A stretch of 8,929 bases of DNA from an uncultured Collinsella sp. (lineage in GTDB: Bacteria > Actinomycetota > Coriobacteriia > Coriobacteriales > Coriobacteriaceae), in contig CABUMZ010000079.1 of the NCBI GenBank assembly GCA_902492825.1, positions 1 through 8,929 of the forward strand, read 5' to 3'. Shown here one piece after another: positions 6,372-8,929 of the stretch (the stretch's first letter is position 1; each line of letters opens with the position of its first letter). The notes under the pieces were generated by a model. The model saw nothing but the letters and a program-made list of their open reading frames with translations. It was not told the origin of the DNA and searched no databases. The position numbers and the translations under genes are program-made.

Positions 6372-6935
6372 ATGGCTGCGTCCGACGAGGGCTATCAACA
6401 TATTGAGCATGGGTTTGAGCCCGTGTTTGACGAGCGCTCGCGCGTTTTGGTGTTGGGGTCGTTTCCCTCGGTGCTCTCGCGTGCCAATGCCTTCTACTAT
6501 GGCAATCCGCAGAACCGCTTTTGGCGCGTGATGGCCGCGTGCCTCGGTGTGCCCGTGCCGCCCAACGAGGGCGATCCTTTGGCAAGTGGTGAGCCCGCGA
6601 CGCTCGATGCCTCGATTGCCGCCAAGCGGGCTATGCTGCTCAACGGCGGTGTGGCCCTGTGGGACGTGATCGAGAGCTGTGACATCAAGGGCTCAAGCGA
6701 CGCGAGCATTCGCAACGTTGTGCCGGCACATATCGAGCGCATTACCGGCGCAGCTCCCATTGAGCAGGTGATATGCAACGGTGGTACAGCTGGCCGTCTC
6801 TACAAGCGCTATCTACAAGAACGCACCGGGTTGCCCGCCATCGTTCTACCCTCGACAAGTCCTGCCAATGCAGCGTGGCGCCTGGAGCGTCTTGTTGAGC
6901 GCTGGCGCGAGGCCGTTGACTGGGGCACTCTGTAA
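6372..6935 (+). CDS. DNA-deoxyinosine (hypoxanthine-DNA) glycosylase-type protein, UDG superfamily
   Basis: A 187-residue protein of the uracil-DNA glycosylase superfamily, close to the family 6 hypoxanthine-DNA glycosylase group, which excises deaminated adenine to start base excision repair. Seen in the sequence: VLVLGSFPS (25-33) as motif 1 without the classical catalytic Asp/Asn, YYGNPQNRFW (42-51) with N45, the probable equivalent of the catalytic Asn reported for the archaeal family 6 enzyme, the conserved block ALWDVIESCDIKGSSDASI (95-113), and LPSTSPAN (159-166) as the C-terminal base/strand-binding motif. Length fits the family. It starts 3 bp after the GH13 stop, with GAGGG (6359-6363) eight bases upstream, so translation is probably coupled to GH13. 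Its stop is one base from the end of the convergent neighbour. A uracil or mixed specificity remains possible. Confidence 0.85.
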   Translation: MAASDEGYQHIEHGFEPVFDERSRVLVLGSFPSVLSRANAFYYGNPQNRFWRVMAACLGVPVPPNEGDPLASGEPATLDASIAAKRAMLLNGGVALWDVIESCDIKGSSDASIRNVVPAHIERITGAAPIEQVICNGGTAGRLYKRYLQERTGLPAIVLPSTSPANAAWRLERLVERWREAVDWGTL

Positions 6936-6936
6936 T

Positions 6937-7565
6937 TTAGATATCTGATTGGGCGCGGCTGCCGAGGTATTTCATGATGGCATGCCATATCGGTGCGGGT
7001 AGCGCGGGCTTGACGCGCACCATGCCGTCGGCATTGCCACCGCCAAGCAGCTGCGCATGCTCAATAGAGCAGCCCATGCGCACAGCGCCCACAAGCTTAT
7101 CTATCGCTTCCGAAAATGGCCGACGCAAGAGGCCCATACGCGGGGAGTGGCGAAGCGCTGCGATGCCGCTGCCGGCACGGATGACAACGCCGTCGCACCA
7201 TGGCAGGTCACGTATAGGCGGTCGAGGGCTTCGTCCGCCTGCTTGGTGTTTTTGGACAGGGCCTGAACGACGACATAGACGCGCGCGTCTGTATTCTTAA
7301 AGCGATCGAGTATCTCCTCGACAGCGATCATAGCCTCATCATCAAATGCATCATCAACAGCGAGCACCATGCCATCGACTGCACCGGCATCATCCGCCTC
7401 CAAATCGATCGGGCGGGGGAGCGCCGTGCCAGAAAGCTGAGCATAGGCGGCGATGGCATCCTGCAGGTCCCAGAGCAAAAACTCAAGATCGGCGCTCTCG
7501 GGAATACTGACAAACGCGATGTTATGCAGTGTTTTTGGTACATCGCCGCGTACGGTCGTCTCCAT
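6937..7565 (-). pseudogene. Frameshifted gene, possibly flavodoxin-like
   Basis: Two minus-strand frames together read as one protein of about 209 residues. The first 122 codons run from ATG 7565 (perfect AAAGGAGG five bases upstream), begin METTVRGDVPKTLHN and end ...ALDRLYVTCH. The second frame picks up at about base 7200 with WCDGVVIRAGSG, continues RMGLLRRPFSEAIDKLVGAVRMG and stops at 6937-6939. If translated as it stands, frame 1 gives a 154-residue product with an unrelated tail ending at 7101. One missing base near the CCATGG at 7198-7203 explains the break, and no slippery heptamer is visible there. The alternating alpha/beta pattern (NIAFVSIPESADLEFLLWDL, then VDGMVLAVDDAFDD, then ARVYVVVQAL) and the glycine-rich turn suggest a flavodoxin/NADPH-dependent FMN reductase fold, but I do not recognise the family with confidence. 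It could be a true pseudogene or an assembly error. Confidence 0.75.
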
Positions 7566-7658
7566 GCCGCCTCCTTTCCGGTTGGTTTCCGTTTAGGTTA
7601 CACCGTCTGGCGGCGCCTAGCCGCGCTATCCTAGTGCAACCCTTACGAAAGGAACGCC

Positions 7659-8795
7659 ATGCGTCTGCCCATGAATACCTCGCTTGCCGCGCTCAAGCCC
7701 TCCGGCATCCGCCGAATCAACGCGCTCGCCGCGCAGCATCCGGGATGCATTGCGCTCGCGCTCGGCGAGCCCGATTTTCCTACGCCCGATGTGATTAGCG
7801 CTGAGGTGACTGCCTCGCTCAATCGCGGCGACACGCACTATCCGCCCAACAACGGTCGCCCTGCCCTGCGCGAGGCGCTGTCCGCATATATGGGCGACGC
7901 GGGCTTTTCGTTTTCGGCTGACGAGGTCATCCTGACCGATGGTGCGACTGAGGCCCTGTCGGCTACGTTTATGGCTATGCTCAATCCAGGCGACGAGGTC
8001 ATCATCCCCACGCCGGCCTTTGGCCTGTACGAGAGCATCGTCGTGGCCAATCACGCCAAAGCGGTCTTTTTGGATACGGAGCCTGCGCAATTCCAGATTG
8101 ACGAGGGCGCACTTCGTGCTTGCGTAACGCCGGCGACCAAGGCCATCGTCATCTGCTCGCCCAACAATCCAACGGGCTGCATCCTCGACGCGGTATCGCT
8201 CGACGCCGTGGCGCGCGTAGCGGAGCAGGCGGGCATCTACGTAGTCTGCGACGACGTATACAACCGTCTGGTCTATGTGGATGGCTACGAGCGATTTGCC
8301 CAGCGCCACCCGGAGCTACGCGAGCAGACGGTGGTCATCGAGAGCTTCTCCAAGCCCTGGGCCATGACCGGCTGGCGCTTGGGCTGGCTCGCAGCCGCAG
8401 CCCCTGTCATCGCCGAGATCGCAAAGGCCCACCAATACTTAGTATCGAGCGCCGTCTCATTCGAAATGGACGCCGCAGCCCGAGCCCTCACCGTCGACCC
8501 CACCCCCATGCTTGAAGTCTACCGAGCCCGCCGCAAACGCGTGCTCGCAGCCTTAAGCGCCATGGGCCTCGACGTGGTAGAGCCCGCAGGAGCCTTCTAC
8601 ACCTTCCCGAGCATCAAACAATACGGCCTAACCAGCGAAGAATTCTGCATCAAAGCCATCAAAGAAGCAAACGTAGCCCTAGTCCCGGGCGACTGTTTCG
8701 GAACCGAAGGCCACATCCGCCTAAGCTACTGCGTCTCCGACAAAGATCTAGACGAAGGCCTCCGCCGCCTATCCACATTCGTCTCAACCCTATAG
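7659..8795 (+). CDS. Class I PLP-dependent aminotransferase
   Basis: A 378-residue cytoplasmic aminotransferase of the aspartate aminotransferase superfamily (fold type I). Visible landmarks: ALGEPDFPTP (34-43), THYPPNNGRPALREAL (59-74, substrate/cofactor loop), DGATEAL (94-100, phosphate-binding turn), SPNNPTG (167-173) with N170, CDDVY (197-201) with D198 contacting the pyridine nitrogen and Y201, SFSKPWAMTGWRLGW (229-243) with the Schiff-base lysine K232, and HIRLSY (352-357) with R354 binding the substrate carboxylate. The set is complete, so activity is likely. Substrate (aspartate, aromatic, alanine or other) is not decidable. The start at ATG 7659 follows AAAGGA (7648-7653). A Met at codon 5 is an alternative with little effect. 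The gene is divergent from the broken gene at 6937-7565, with 93 bp between starts and no convincing promoter seen. From about codon 260 the codon usage changes sharply (see findings). Confidence 0.93.
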   Translation: MRLPMNTSLAALKPSGIRRINALAAQHPGCIALALGEPDFPTPDVISAEVTASLNRGDTHYPPNNGRPALREALSAYMGDAGFSFSADEVILTDGATEALSATFMAMLNPGDEVIIPTPAFGLYESIVVANHAKAVFLDTEPAQFQIDEGALRACVTPATKAIVICSPNNPTGCILDAVSLDAVARVAEQAGIYVVCDDVYNRLVYVDGYERFAQRHPELREQTVVIESFSKPWAMTGWRLGWLAAAAPVIAEIAKAHQYLVSSAVSFEMDAAARALTVDPTPMLEVYRARRKRVLAALSAMGLDVVEPAGAFYTFPSIKQYGLTSEEFCIKAIKEANVALVPGDCFGTEGHIRLSYCVSDKDLDEGLRRLSTFVSTL

Positions 8796-8929
8796 CCATC
8801 AGGGACGCAACACATCAGCCCACCGACATAAGGATTATGCGTGGGGCGCGTCGCTCAACGGACACGAGGATTCGCAGCAAAGGCAACGTAGCTCCGGCCG
8901 GGAGGGGCAGGGCGAGTTTTCCGTAGATT

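Noticed and set aside
7190..7210. Programmed -1 ribosomal frameshifting in the broken gene
   Set aside because: No slippery heptamer or obvious downstream pseudoknot is visible at the junction, so a deletion or sequencing error is simpler.
8801..8808. GGGACGCA resembling the 761-962 repeat
   Set aside because: Only 8 bases match, there is no partner arm, and the flanks do not follow the array consensus.
8796..8929. Possible 3' end of another gene at the right edge (minus-strand frame 8928-8815, about 37 codons)
   Set aside because: Several short frames stay open here, none with a recognisable protein signature; too little sequence to support a gene. No clear terminator for the aminotransferase was seen either.

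Overview
The window is a GC-rich stretch of bacterial chromosome with ordinary metabolic genes. Gene content, codon choice (GAG, AAG and G/C-ending codons dominate) and protein style (a zinc-ribbon membrane protein, a FeoA-FeoB fusion, a compact GH13 enzyme) suggest a gut actinomycete of the class Coriobacteriia, perhaps Collinsella or a relative. This taxonomic call is inference from recognised protein style; no rRNA or marker gene is present.

Layout: a zinc-ribbon/one-TM protein on the minus strand runs off the left edge (start at 647). A 513-bp gap follows (648-1160). It holds an unusual regular array of seven 16-bp half-sites in alternating orientation (761-962), then a promoter and two tandem 16-bp operator-like boxes (1042-1119) just before a fused feoA-feoB ferrous iron transporter gene (1161-3521). 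A strong hairpin with an embedded promoter (3562-3608) separates feo from a SotB-type sugar efflux transporter (3642-4838). After a 63-bp near-perfect hairpin (4856-4918) comes a two-gene unit: a cytoplasmic GH13 alpha-glucan hydrolase (4992-6368) and, 3 bp later, a DNA-deoxyinosine glycosylase-type UDG-superfamily protein (6372-6935). A convergent minus-strand gene (6937-7565), possibly flavodoxin-like, is broken by a single frameshift near 7200. Divergent from it is a class I PLP aminotransferase (7659-8795), whose last third switches codon usage abruptly. The final 134 bp contain nothing I can assign.

Functional links are modest. The feo gene has the layout of a locally controlled iron-uptake gene. 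The GH13 enzyme sits near a sugar exporter, which may reflect intracellular carbohydrate handling. The glycosylase is probably translationally coupled to the GH13 gene without an obvious shared pathway. The least explained element is the 761-962 array: its arms vary while staying pairable, and the non-Watson-Crick pairs in four of its stems are almost all G-U in the plus-strand sense, which hints at a structured RNA or a cooperative DNA-binding array.
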